Position numbers and translations under genes: made by a program. The notes below the pieces were generated by a model. It saw nothing but the letters and a program-made list of their open reading frames with translations. It was not told the origin of the DNA and did no database searches. DNA of 64,000 nt from Ophiura sarsii. Taxonomy: Eukaryota > Echinodermata > Ophiuroidea > Amphilepidida > Ophiuridae. Of the stretch, positions 21,901-31,647 are shown in pieces (position 1 is the stretch's first letter; every line of letters starts with the position of its first letter). The stretch is from the NCBI GenBank assembly GCA_035610835.1, contig CM069449.1, positions 41,399,098 to 41,463,097 of the forward strand. Reading direction: 5' to 3'.

Positions 21901-22987
21901 AGTTCCCTATGAATGGTGTAAGTATCGTTAATACAAATCAGAAAGTGGTTTTCTTAGAGGTGTGAACCATGGAACACCTTCGACACCCCCCCCCCCCCCC
22001 TGGGCATCAACGGGTAGGAAATAAAGACCCTGGAAGACCCTGACAGGTATTTGCACAAACCGATACAAACCATTACACTGGTGTTAAATTATCAGAATAT
22101 CCCAAGTTTATATTGTTTTGGTGTAATGAATCACTAGACTTGTAACATATAATCTATATTATATGCAATTTACCAGTCTAACATTTAAACTCTAGACGTA
22201 GACCTACACTGCAAAAACTGTGGTGCTAAATTTAACACCACGGGTGTTAAATTTAACACCAGTACGGATTCACTATAGGACCACACCAACTGGTGTTAAA
22301 ATGACACCATCACTAGTGTTACAACGTTGGTGTTAAATATAACACCAATGGGTGTTACAATATGACAACACCAGTAACAATTTTACACCTTCTGGTGTTA
22401 AAACATTAAAAACTTTACACCTTCTGGTGTTAAAATATTATTTTGTTTACACCTTCTGGTGTTAAAATATTAATGTTAGATAAGTTGAAGTACTTTAACA
22501 ATAAAATACTTGCAAATAACATATTTCACTGTTCAACAGTTCAAATTTATTAAAACTTGAACGTTTTTGTGAATTAATGGTCTTACTTGCCATTTAATTA
22601 TGGAATGGTGTATGTTGCAGATCGAATCACCAGATCAAATGTATAAATATACAATCCAAAGTGTTAAAAAACCAATATAACCCACCCCCGTGCGCATGTG
22701 TGGAATAGTGACACCCATGGGAGTTATTCTTACACCAAGTTTAACACAAAAAAATTAACACCATGAGAAGTGTTACATCAGTTATTCCTATGGTGTTGAC
22801 CTAACACCAACATTAGCACCAGGAGCGTAACACCGGCTCAGTGTTGCATATTTAACACCGGAGTTTTTGCAGTGTACAATAACACGATTATTACATATGC
22901 TTCCTTACTTTGTTTCAATATCCCGATGATGATCAATATAATGGTAGATATCGGTAGTAATAGGCAATTCCAACTGGCTATATACAT
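18667..22987 (-). CDS. Ly6/uPAR-domain GPI-anchored protein, three exons
   Basis: Predicted CDS: complement of 22909-22987, 21345-21524 and 18667-18935, 528 bp, encoding 175 aa. Both introns are phase 1 with GT-AG borders (donors GTAAGG and GTAAGC; acceptors CTATAG and ATCACAG). Exon 1 encodes a hydrophobic signal peptide. The mature part starts EALRCYSCW and has exactly ten cysteines, ending CFCAGDKCN. The C..D.CN ending is the hallmark of the LU three-finger fold. An NIT glycosylation sequon lies at the exon 2 end. The tail after CN is short and hydrophobic, as for GPI attachment. LU proteins of this kind usually act at the cell surface as binding or modulatory proteins; the ligand cannot be read from sequence. 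An alternative upstream Met lies in frame at 23020. Transcription is untested. Confidence 0.82.
19103..19507. mobile_element. TTAA-flanked MITE in Ly6 intron 2
   Basis: The left end TTAAGGGACACTAAGAG and the reverse complement of the right end, TTAAAGGGACATTAAGTGG, form an imperfect inverted repeat with TTAA borders. The 400-bp body is non-coding. The ends resemble, but are not identical to, the TTAAAGGGGCATTGAGAGAT family at 31250. Confidence 0.6.
19750..21344 (-). repeat. Tandem array of partial Ly6 exon-2 copies with donor sites
   Basis: Ten head-to-tail copies lie downstream of exon 2. Minus-strand donor borders are at 21201, 20809, 20694, 20538, 20421, 20279, 20158, 20001, 19867 and 19750. 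Each copy spans from RPSC/CHTP to NITATG and then GTAAGC, GTACGC, GTAAAG, GTAAGT or GTAAGA. Units are 115-157 bp, except the third, which is enlarged by a MITE. The first is exactly 144 bp and open in frame with exon 2, encoding a second DLLSC..LRCTKYYG module. Copies ending at 20421 and 20279 keep an open core. Others carry frameshifts or lost cysteines, for example near 20650, 20185 and 19930. None has a proper acceptor; the junction is intron start fused to exon interior at AGACC. Confidence 0.85.
20829..21079. mobile_element. CACTG-ended MITE inside exon-copy array
   Basis: It begins CACTGTAAATC and ends GATTAACAGTG; CGGTTGTGTAA follows on each strand. The interior repeats TTGTGTAA/TTACACAA words. 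It interrupts the third array unit, so it is younger than the array. Confidence 0.7.
21345..21524 (-). CDS. Ly6 gene exon 2: LU domain, first half
   Basis: This exon has 180 bp, phase 1 at both ends. It encodes LRCYSCW, then PACHTP, DLLSC, LRCTKYYG and the sequon NIT. It carries the first five cysteines. The acceptor is CTATAG|GT and the donor CTACTG|GTAAGC. Because both borders are phase 1, loss or repetition of the exon would keep the frame. It is the parent of the tandem array immediately downstream. Confidence 0.85.
21525..22206. other. Ly6 intron 1, proximal part
   Basis: This is unrecognised intronic sequence with a C15 run at 21986-22000. No further exon with LU cysteines was found. 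Confidence 0.5.
22207..22874. mobile_element. CACTGCAAAAACT-ended element in Ly6 intron 1
   Basis: The ends CACTGCAAAAACTG and GGAGTTTTTGCAGTG are inverted, with TA on both sides. The interior is filled with GGTGTTAAA/TTTAACACC words, including GGTGTTAAATTTAACACC, and repeats of ACACCTTCTGGTGTTAAAAT. It is non-coding and ends 34 bp before the exon 1 donor. Confidence 0.75.
22909..22987 (-). CDS. Ly6 gene exon 1: signal peptide
   Basis: It starts at ATG (22987) and runs 78 nt plus one base to the donor A|GTAAGG. The peptide MYIASWNCLLLPISTIILII is strongly hydrophobic. The phase-1 end joins exon 2 to give ..KQS-EALRCYSC, a plausible cleavage region just before the first cysteine. An in-frame Met 11 codons upstream (23020) would add MISHPFLFSFP. 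The start choice rests on signal-peptide length only. Confidence 0.68.
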
Positions 22988-23142
22988 AGGAAAAGAAAAC
23001 AAAAAGGGGTGAGAAATCAATCTACCAATTAATCAATTAAATATATTCCATATATTCCTAGGTTTCAGGAAAAACGGTTAAATCCGGGCCTCTATCGTAG
23101 CGGAAGGGGTGTCCGTTTATGGACGTTTATTGTTAGCTAATT

Positions 23143-23430
23143 TTAAAAACACGCAATGTCGAATAAAGACGAGAAAAGCGTATTGATGATGATGATGATG
23201 ATGTATATGAAGCAATGTGCTATTCCAGAAAAAAATACACCCCTCCCCCGTAGACACTTTGTAAAACCGTGTGTAATTTCACTGTCACACAATTGAACAA
23301 CACCCTCTGATACTTGGCCATGCCAAAAACCGCTCCCATGTACACGGTCTACTGACATTGGAGCTACCAATGACCTGCGCTTTAAGCACACTAGAGACGA
23401 TGCTTTATTTTGGGCGAGGACCAATGTCAA
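23143..23430 (-). pseudogene. Possible NXPE/PC-esterase-like fragment
   Basis: A 95-codon frame contains SGFWHGQ, then CDSEITHGFTKCLRGRGVFF followed by SGIAH. The order G-F/Y-W, C, CLRGK-V-F-F, G resembles the segment before the GDS catalytic box of NXPE-like proteins. The expected GDS is not present in frame; a shifted frame gives an NST-like triplet. It ends in a GAT trinucleotide run (23184-23202). If real it is a broken exon. I am not confident; chance similarity is possible. Confidence 0.22.
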
Positions 23431-23816
23431 GGCTTACTCCTTAAGCTGCAATTTTAGACCGAACGGCGGCTATCCAGTGCTTAAAATGGCCATTTTGATT
23501 TATCTCAAAATTCGACGAGGAAGACAGTATAATACATGTACTTCGTATTTATCGTGTCTGCCATTGGTCAATTTGATCCCCCGCAAAATCCCACACGAAC
23601 AATTTGCTCATTACGCATTCATCCCAAATTTTGGATGTAGCGCAGTGTAACAGTATACGGAGGTCGAAAGGTCAAATCCAAAGTAAGTAGACCCTTTTGC
23701 TTTTCCGGGGTAATATCAGAGGATGGGGAGCGGTCTATATGGGGGAGCAGTCACAGTGAGTGAGCCCTCGATCGGTACATAAAAGAGTCTAACGCAGAAG
23801 ACTACCCCGTCCGCAA

Positions 23817-23953
23817 TTTTTTTTTACTAATCAACATTTGAAAAACAGTTGACTTTTTAATTTTTTTAAAAAATCATTTTATTCAGTGAATTTTGCTTTA
23901 TTCCGTATTAAAACGGAATACATTTGACAAATGTTGATTAGTAAAAAAAAAAA
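23817..23953. repeat. Inverted repeat, ACTAATCAACATTTG arms
   Basis: ACTAATCAACATTTG (23826-23840), preceded by T10, is inverted at 23928-23942 and followed by an A run. An inner hairpin ATTCCGT..ACGGAAT lies between them. It looks like a small fold-back element. Confidence 0.6.
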
Positions 23954-24595
23954 GCACCCCGGCCTATAGAGGAACAAAATATTATTCAAAAATAAATCTG
24001 GAATTCCAGGGATTAAGGGTATGGGAATTGAAAATGTGTTTGGAATTAATTCCTGGAACGTTATTAATATAAATTTGTTCGGAATTCCGAGAAATTTGAT
24101 GAAATTTCAGGCTATGCTTTGAAAAAAGTCTGGAGTTCAGAGTTCCTCTATAGGGTGGCTGAATAATTGCAAAACAAATATTTCTGTAATTCTAAGCCTC
24201 GACTATTGAAAAAATGTGGAATTCCGAGTTCCTCTAATTTTTTTTTTTTGGGGGGGGGATTTTATCTGGAATAGCCCAATGTGCCTTGGCTGCAGGTTTG
24301 GCTGCCATACTACTCATGATTATATTATTAATTGACTATACATAATGATATACATGTATACGATCGTTGCGAACGATTCCATGTACCATTTGATGCTTTT
24401 AAATCTTTTCATTAACATTTTTGACATTTCTGGTTGTAGAACTCTTTTAAAAATGCCAATGTTTTGGAAACAGAACCGTCTGTTATCCAAAAACAGCATA
24501 ACCGCACCATGGTCCAGGACATGATAATATCGGTCCAAAATCTCACTTACACCAGGTCTTGTCAGATTGAAATTCAGTGGCTGCCCCATCTGTAT

Positions 24596-24871
24596 CAGAC
24601 GAAGCCGGAAATAGGCTCATTCACGAATATTCAAGGTAAATTATGCGTACGAGGTTTGTGATCAAGCGAATGGGATGAACGGTTAACGACGGATTAAATT
24701 AAAAAAGGACACCGACCCTGTAGTTGGTTATCCAACTCCAGCGGTTTTAGGATAAAATTATTTAGTCCCAACGTGTGACGAATTTTCTGGGGTCATACTA
24801 TCAAAATTCAATTGTACATTGAAACCAACAGAGATTAAAAATATACAGCCATTCGTGTCCACCGTCGTCTG
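24596..24871. mobile_element. hAT-type MITE, family A, copy 2
   Basis: The right end is CGTGTCCACCGTCGTCTG and the left end CAGACGAAGCCGG (diverged). The 8-bp flanks ATCTGTAT and GTCTGTAT match at 7 of 8. The reverse complement of the body aligns with 1044-1317 through GTTGGTTTCAATGTA and CACACGTTGG. The central GTTGGTTATCCAAC palindrome is kept. Confidence 0.8.
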
Positions 24872-25234
24872 GTCTGTATTATTATAGGAAAACATGTCTG
24901 TCGCCCTCTATCCTAAACAGCGTGAACATGTCATGTACGTGAAGGAGGGCGTAAAAAATACCAAAAGAAGGATCAGACGATGGCGGCCATGCGAAATGAT
25001 ATTGGCAAGGCCCCACCTGGTATCGTAAGAACACGACGGCAACACTACTGGATTGAACAATAACAAAATGCGCCCCTCTCCGATATCCGCCGTGTTCTTG
25101 AAAAACAAACCCGCATCTTTTCTAAATATTTCAAATGTCATATTTCAGAAGGGAAAAAAACATTTGTATAGTATAAATCAAAATTATAATGTTTAACTGA
25201 TGAAAACAACTTAATTTGTGACAAATATAGTGAC

Positions 25235-25311
25235 CACGGTGAAGCTTCGAAATCACGCGTCGAAAAATCAATTTGTTTAACAGTCCAACGCCTTAACCAT
25301 CCACGGAGGTA
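25235..25311 (-). repeat. tRNA-derived SINE-like head, copy 1
   Basis: On the minus strand CCGTGGATGGTTAAGGCGTT resembles a type-II tRNA A-box region, and GTGATTTCGAAGCTTCAC a T-arm/B-box. The acceptor stem does not close, so it is not a working tRNA. The sequence after it (minus strand, CTATATTTGTCACAAATTAA) matches the tail after the copy at 28610-28692, which supports a shared SINE family. Confidence 0.42.
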
Positions 25312-25381
25312 CATTGTAGATGATGATATCCGTCGCGAAGAATTAACACATACCTACAATGCATTTGTAATACTTATCAAA

Positions 25382-25718
25382 ATTGTCATTATTTACCCAA
25401 TAATCATAAACTAATCATACAGCCAGAATATTAGGTATCGCCTATGACTATCCCTTTTCTACCATTTCGCCTCAAAATTGAGGGGCATAATATAAAATCT
25501 CGAGCTACAAACGTGACTACTTTAATATGTTAAACTTGCAAAAATGTAATGAAAGGACACTTGGGCTGGAGTTGGTTATCCAACTCCATTGGTTTTGGGC
25601 TTATCTAATTTAGTTGAACCTAGGAATGTGATATTTATTATTTGTCGATGGGTATTCGCGATATTACGTGTTAAACTAAATTGGCAAATTTAGGCAGACC
25701 GTGTCCAGCGTCGTCCGA
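25382..25718. mobile_element. hAT-type MITE family A, related copy (left end unclear)
   Basis: The right end is CGTGTCCAGCGTCGTCCG. The body contains GGAGTTGGTTATCCAACTCC, TTCTACCATTTCGCCTCAAA and AATGTGATATTTAT. These are shared with 61989-62273. The left terminus was not found. Confidence 0.6.
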
Positions 25719-25958
25719 GATGTGTAGAATGCTGCCCCACAAGGAAAAACGCAGTAACTACTATTTTTTGATGAACTGAGAGAAATACAATGTGTTTTGC
25801 AGTTGATAAGTATGAATAAAGATGTTTGTATTACCAGTACTTGTACCATAGTTATGTTCTTGAATTAAATAAACTCTTCAGAGGCACTGCAATAAACACA
25901 TAATCGTATTTTTCTCAGTTCATCAAAAATGTAGTTACTACGTTTTTCCTTTTTTTTT

Positions 25959-25979
25959 GGGGGGGGGGGGGGGGGGGGG
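25959..25979. repeat. Poly-G run of 21
   Basis: This uninterrupted G21 follows T-rich sequence. Confidence 0.95.
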
Positions 25980-26021
25980 CAGAATTGTGACAAATGGTGG
26001 TATAAAACAAATATAATCATC

Positions 26022-26266
26022 TTGACACTTTCCACACGGCTATTAGTTTTACCATTCAAAGCAAATATCTCACAAACCTTTCCTAACTTTCAAGGTCTAT
26101 CTCAAGAATCACTGAACCAAAACTGGCATGTTTGTACTTTATTTGAATGCATTCCTTATGCTGATTCCAAATATGGTAATGTCTGTCAATAGTGTTGACA
26201 TTTTTAAAACATTTTGTGCAATATTGGAATGTCGTCTGCTGACGCCTGCCGCGTGGAAAGTGTTTA
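26022..26266. mobile_element. Family P MITE, copy 5, reverse orientation
   Basis: GACACTTTCCACACGGCTAT at one end and GCCGCGTGGAAAGTGTTTAT at the other. Relative to 8585 the body is inverted, so TTGGAATCACCAT-type phrases read on the minus strand. Confidence 0.8.
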
Positions 26267-26699
26267 TAACATGCGATGTATTCCATCGAAAATATATTAC
26301 GCTTTCATAAAATGATTTATTGATAAGTTATATCATCGTTTGTATTTGAAATGATTTGATGACTGTAACTGCGATTGTAACACTTAATATATCGTCCACG
26401 CTGCACATAGTCCTACATTTTCGCACAATTTCTTTTTGCTGGAAATTAAAGACTACCTTGAATCTGTTTCTGACACTGGCCGTCTGATTTCTTGTGGCTC
26501 TCTTTAATTTGCTTTTCTGTTCAGAATCAATACACGACCTTCTCGACGGGTTTGTCAAAACAAAGCAATACATAAAATAGGCTATAGTAAGTGAATTAAC
26601 CGACATATGCCCATCGGATGGCTTGAATCCTCCCTGGACAGTTACTGATCGATGATTTCTCAATGAGATATGCGAGATGATTCTACCACTCGTTACTGT

Positions 26700-27235
26700 A
26701 TGTTGGACACATGTGATTTCCACGTGTAACCCATTCGATAATCATGTGCAACACACGTGAAGTCCATGTATAACACATGTGATGTCCATGTGTAACCTAT
26801 TTGATACATATCTATGTGTAACACATGTGATGTCCATGTGTAATATATATAATATCCATGTGTAACCCATTTAATACTCATGTGTTACCCATTTAATACT
26901 CATGTGTTACCCATTTAATACTCATGTGTAACACATGTGATGTCTATGTGTAACACATAATATATGTCAATGTGTAACACATTTATATAATACTCATGTG
27001 TAACACATGTGATGTCCATATGTAAAACATGTGATTTCCATGTATATATAACACATGTGATTTCCATGTGTAAACCATTTGATGTAACACATGTGATGTC
27101 CATGTGTAACACATATGATGTCCATGTGTAACACATTTAATACCCATGTGTAACACATGTGATGTCCATGTGTAACACATGTGATGTCCATGTGTAACAC
27201 ATGTGATTGCCATGCATGTGTAACTCATGTGATAA
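26700..27235. repeat. 22-bp minisatellite, CATGTGTAACACATGTGATG
   Basis: About 24 tandem copies of a 22-bp unit built from CCATGTGTAACACATGTGATGT variants. A 22-bp period is one more than a multiple of three. Each reading frame therefore cycles through all three phases and stays largely open on the minus strand, giving several overlapping repetitive frames of 62-112 codons. These are not genes. CATGTG and CACATG words are E-box-like. Confidence 0.9.
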
Positions 27236-27383
27236 AATGTGGGAAGAATTTTACATGGCCGACATTCCGCATCCGTTTTATGATCCTCAAGGCGGGTGCC
27301 AAATTTACCCCTGTTTCGCAATAGGTGTCAAAAAGCTGTCCCATGAGGAACAAAAATAATCAAAAATACTACCCATGGTTTCG

Positions 27384-27395
27384 CCCCCCCCCCCC
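27384..27395. repeat. Poly-C run of 12
   Basis: This is a C12 run followed by A7. Confidence 0.9.
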
Positions 27396-27751
27396 AAAAA
27401 AATAGACTGTTGGTAAGCCCTATTAGTTCTCAATCAAATACACTTTATCCAATTAAATTTCACCACATAATTCTAGAGAATGATCATTTCAGTAACAAGA
27501 GTGCAAAGTCAAATTAGGTCACTTTTAAACAAGAATTGGACTTTCACATTTCCCATAGAGTTAGGCCTACATGTCAAATATGTATCAAGTAAAAAATGTC
27601 GATAATTTAAATAGGGCTCGAACAATTTTCTTGAAATCCGTAATACTCTTATTCATTAGCACTACCTAAATCAGGTCAAACCACAAAAGGCCCACTAAAT
27701 AATCTTTTTTTTGTCTCATAATTTTAATTATAAAGCGGACAGTCAAACAGC

Positions 27752-27840
27752 CGTAAGAAAAGAAGAAAAAACCCGACCGACCTACCCGACCTTAGAGGTC
27801 CGATTGCCCGTACAACAGGTGTCTTTCCCCGTCGCCTCAG
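27752..27840. mobile_element. GGCGAC-ended family, single end
   Basis: GAAGAAAAAACCCGACCGAC leads to CGTACAACAGGTGTC and CCCCGTCGCCTCAG at the outer end. It matches the inverted terminus at 33568 and the ends at 5809-6242. Confidence 0.55.
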
Positions 27841-28605
27841 TATTATTTTGTACATTAGGAAAACAAGATATTTACAAAAAATTGGTCAACGTCCTAGAAT
27901 GAAATTAACAGAGGACAAAGGAAATAATATGAAGAAGAAAAAAATTAGACAGTGTGTATGATGTATTTTAACAAATACCTTGGTATATATCTTTTATACT
28001 CTTTGCTAAAATACTTTAATTAAACCATATCATTTTTAAAAATATCAGTTTTTGGTAAAAAAATTGTGAAATTGCACCAACATTATTGTTGTGGTAAAAA
28101 ATCAATCACTTTTGGGTTGAAAATTAAAAAAAAAAAAAAATGTTTTAAGGTTATGAATATTTAATAAACATAAGTCTGGGTTGATTAAATTAAAAACTGG
28201 TCAAAGTCGGAGAAATAAATGGAGAAAGGATACAGGTAAATAAGAGTTAGAAAATATTGTTATTAAAACATGAAAACATCACTCTAGTTAAAAAAAATTG
28301 AACAAAGAATAAAAATATAAGTAATGTTACATTTTATATTAAATATATAGATGAGGATGTTTGGAATGTGTCATATTCAGATCAATATATTAAATCGTGA
28401 TTGTAGTAAAATATTGTTTCAATGTTACATTTGTAAAACATTTTGACTGTTGAATCTGTCAAAAGTCCTACCAAAAGTTCAGGGTTTTATTTTAATTATC
28501 ATAATTCGCAGAGAAAAAAATGATTTGTACACTTTTAACCGCCATTAATGTGAAACTAAATGAATAATATAATTTATGACAAATGTTATAGAAAAACAAG
28601 AGAAG
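27841..28605. other. AT-rich unrecognised stretch
   Basis: Long A and T runs, no supported gene or repeat family. Confidence 0.5.
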
Positions 28606-28609
28606 TACA

Positions 28610-28692
28610 ACGCTCCGGACCGGGCTCGAACTCCGGCGAATGTTTCTAAAAGGGACAGGAAACCAATGCCTTAACCGCTCGGCCACCATTAC
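28610..28692 (-). repeat. tRNA-derived SINE-like head, copy 2
   Basis: On the minus strand GGTGGCCGAGCGGTTAAGGC is a good A box of Ser/Leu type, and GAGTTCGAGCCCGG a good B box. The acceptor and anticodon stems do not pair, so it is not a functional tRNA gene. The following AACATTTGTCATAAATTATA resembles the tail downstream of 25235. Confidence 0.5.
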
Positions 28693-29038
28693 AGACGAGA
28701 TTTCTATGTGAATTATTATCTATATACCAAACAGAATAAAGTAAACCTGACGAATGTCGCAGACTTTGCAAAACTCTATCATTTGTTTTATATTATTTAA
28801 ACCATTCCTCCACAATTGGAACAACACATGTGTTCATATTTTCATATCCAGATCTAATATACATTTTAAAGACATCTGGGTACGAATACTGATTCAAGAT
28901 ACATGAGAGCAATTCATAGACTCCACCACAAAGCCTGAATCTGAATTCAAATGTCAACGTCTAAGGACGTTGACAAAAAAGTTCGACATCTAGAATGTGT
29001 AAAGCAATGGGGGTTTCATAATATATAACCAGTCCCAC

Positions 29039-29226
29039 CAGACGACGATGGCCACGCGTCTCGGACGACCCAATATGGCAACGGGAGTGCACCATTTTCA
29101 AAATTTTGTTAACAGTCATCGCCCGGTTAACGATGAAAATAATTTATAATGATAAGATTAATTCTCGATTACGTGTTATTCTAATACGACTTCAAAATGT
29201 AGGTTTCGCGTGGCCATCGTCATCTG
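29039..29226. mobile_element. hAT-type MITE family A, deleted copy
   Basis: The ends are CAGACGACGATGGCCACGCG and CGCGTGGCCATCGTCATCTG. The 8-bp flanks AGTCCCAC and AGTACCAC match at 7 of 8. The body is a 188-bp deletion form of the 58336 element in opposite orientation, sharing GGGAGTGCACCATTTT and CGATTACGTGTTATT. Confidence 0.82.
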
Positions 29227-29247
29227 AGTACCACACACTGTTCGCAA

Positions 29248-29715
29248 TTCATACACTCTTATAGTGTTGAACCAATCAGGAAGCAGGAATTGCAAATACG
29301 CGGAGTGCATTGAAAGTGTCCACTGCACTCCGCATGTGCGCCGTTCAAATCACGCAGTGCGCGTTTTGTTTTGATTCGTTGTTCAAGATTCGCGGGTTCG
29401 CCGATTTTCACTGCGGGTGTTAGCAAACTTGTTAAAGTGTTTTTAGTTGTTTTACATAGATCAAAATTATGCTTAAATTGTGAATTTTTATTTGTATAGT
29501 GTCGTGTATGAATTAGGTCAATGCATGCGTATGTTTTGTTTCTCGAAAAATTAGAAAAATCAATGCACTTGCGCAAATGTTGATATGCTCACAATAGCAC
29601 TCCCCCTTCGGGGTCGTGCCATTATTCACACATCAACATCAGCGCGCGTGCATTGATTTGTCTAATATCTCTCGAAACAACACATACGCATTTATTGACC
29701 TATAATGCATACACT
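29248..29715. repeat. 470-bp fold-back repeat, copy 1
   Basis: This is nearly identical to the inverse of 35455-35933. It contains GCGGAGTGCA and TGCACTCCGC as a 10-bp stem. It also has a large imperfect palindrome (about 29513-29700) centred on the CCCCCTTCGGGG region, with arms carrying ATCAATGCAC, ATGTTGATATG and CGTATGT. A minus-strand frame (29259-29576) is shared with the other copy, but the non-coding part is conserved as well. Confidence 0.75.
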
Positions 29716-30004
29716 CTAAGTAGTCGAACCAATCAGAAAGCAAGACACTAACATACGCGGAGTGTATTGAAAGTGTATAATGCACTCCGCATGTGCGCCT
29801 GTTTTGATTCGCTCTTCAGGCATCGCGGGTTCGCCGATTTTCACTGCGGGGATTTATCAAACTCAACACTATAATTATATGCTCAAATTGTGAATTTTGA
29901 TTTGTATAGTGTCGTGTATGATTTAGGTCAATACATGCATGCGTATGTTTTGTTTCTCGAAAATCTCAATACACTTGCGCAAATGTTGATATGCTCACAA
30001 TAGC
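29705..30004. repeat. Fold-back repeat, copy 2, truncated
   Basis: This is a second direct copy directly after the first, starting ATACACTCTAAGTAGTCGAA and ending ATGCTCACAATAGCGG. It lacks the second palindrome arm and part of the interior. Confidence 0.7.
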
Positions 30005-30020
30005 GGAGGCCTATTTTGTT

Positions 30021-30109
30021 GAAAATATTTATTATTTTTTGAATTAGAGACCAAAAAGTGCCAAAAATGCACTTTTTGGTCTCTAATTCAAAAAATAATA
30101 AATATTTTC
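30021..30109. repeat. Perfect 41-bp hairpin
   Basis: Positions 30021-30061 are an exact reverse complement of 30069-30109, around the 7-nt loop CAAAAAT. The stem tip reads CCAAAAAGTGC/GCACTTTTTGG. Similar GTGCC..GGCACTTTTT pairing occurs at about 54800-54860. Confidence 0.9.
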
Positions 30110-31249
30110 CAAAAAACCCAAAAACGATTCCTAGGGAATTGTATGAGGAATATAATAAAACTAGTATGACAAAATTTGACAAAATATATTTTGAGTTATC
30201 TTTTCCAAACCTAAAATGGGTCAAAAAACGTGTTTTTTATAATTTTCTCCAAAATGGTCAATTTCATGATCATAGTTGGATTCATTGAACCCTTTCCTGC
30301 AAAAAAATGTATACTTTTATCTAGATTAAATGAATAATGAAGAAGTTACGGCAGTTTTACGGAGGCTATACGAAGGTGCACAGCTTGGAATTTGGGCCGG
30401 ATTTGTGAAAAATGACAAAAAATGGCCTATTTTTTATGGCTTGTCATTTTCTTTTCAAAAGGCCATAGGTAAAAAAATATTGATCGACGATCAAAGTTGT
30501 GATTAATTATTTTGCTCTAGAAACAGTCAGTCCAACAATATGATATCCTTTTTGTGATCAATAATTTTTTAATTTTTGTCCCCATGTTAAATTAAAGTTT
30601 TGACGTCCCATTGAAACACATGTGAACTTTGACCCTACATCGAGGTCAAAGGTTAACTTAACATAACTTAACTTAACATAAATGGACTTAAAAGCCCATT
30701 TATTACCTGTATAGTTACTTTTTTGACCACTGTATGAAGACGTGTGAAGTGATCCACAAAGCTTCACATTGTCCAGCTTCAGCTCACGGCCTCGCAACAT
30801 TGATCGGTGGTGAAGGGGGTGGTTTATGAAGAAGGGGATTATTCAGGCTCCAATAAACATGTTTTACTAATTTCACGTGACTCAAATAGTGTGCGTCTTT
30901 TGGTACAAACAGCGTGCCAATTAGGGTGCGTGTTCGAACACATTGCATATTTGTGCATAAAGGATCTAAGTGTTTCCATAGATCGCAAACCCATAATAAA
31001 TTCATCGTAATATCACTCTTAAACATGTTTGGGTTCCGCGCACATTATTTTGATAACACGGTCAAAGCCAGGTCGGTTGATTGAATGAACTTCGCACTAG
31101 TTCAATGTCAATTGCTTTGGTAAACCGCCTATAGGAGAATAAGGAACGACGATATTAGATTATGAATGATCGCTTTTATCCCGGGAGGAATAACGGTCAC
31201 GATAAGAAGTTGATATAAACGTTATAAATAGCATAGCATTGCGATTTAT
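30110..31249. other. Unrecognised stretch
   Basis: No supported gene. AATGTATACTTTTAT near 30307 also occurs in 5809-6242 and 54521-54990, hinting that the part up to about 30350 belongs to one AT-rich element family. The repeated TTAACTTAACATAA near 30650 is a short tandem repeat. Confidence 0.35.
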
Positions 31250-31647
31250 TTAAAGGGGCATTGAGAGATACGTATGGGAGTGCGTCCTCAATTATACTGG
31301 AAATCAGGGTTTTTTTTTGCATCAAAGTAATATTTAGGCATAGCCTATATACTAACTACCATTTGAAACAGTTTACTAACATTCGCCGTTTATCATATAA
31401 AATTTCATGATTTTCGTAGTTTCGATATGATCATATCGAAACTAAGGTGCTGAATTCGGAAGTTATGCTAAGTTTTACTCACGGACTTTCGCGGCAAATC
31501 TCAACCCGGAAGTGCCGTTATTTGCTTAGTTTGGCATGAAAGGCGATGTCGGAATTATATGATATTTTGGATTTGGACTATGTTGATGATTATCTTTACG
31601 TTATTTGCTCATTTAGTATATCGATACATCTCTCAATGCCCCTTTAA
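31250..31647. mobile_element. TTAA-flanked GGGGCATTGAGAGAT MITE, copy 1
   Basis: TTAAAGGGGCATTGAGAGAT and its inverted partner ATCTCTCAATGCCCCTTTAA form the ends with TTAA at both borders. A 26-bp perfect palindrome sits at 31418-31443 with a TATGATCATA core. The full body is shared with the inverted copy at 50999-51386. It is non-coding. Confidence 0.85.

Noticed and set aside
26328..26723. 131-codon minus-strand ORF as a gene
   Set aside because: No motif or splice support was found, and its N terminus runs into the 22-bp minisatellite.
26693..27321. Several minus-strand repetitive proteins of 62-112 residues
   Set aside because: They are produced by a 22-bp minisatellite whose period leaves several frames open at once.
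28610..28692. Functional tRNA-Ser or tRNA-Leu gene
   Set aside because: The A and B boxes are good, but acceptor and anticodon stems do not pair and no anticodon can be set.
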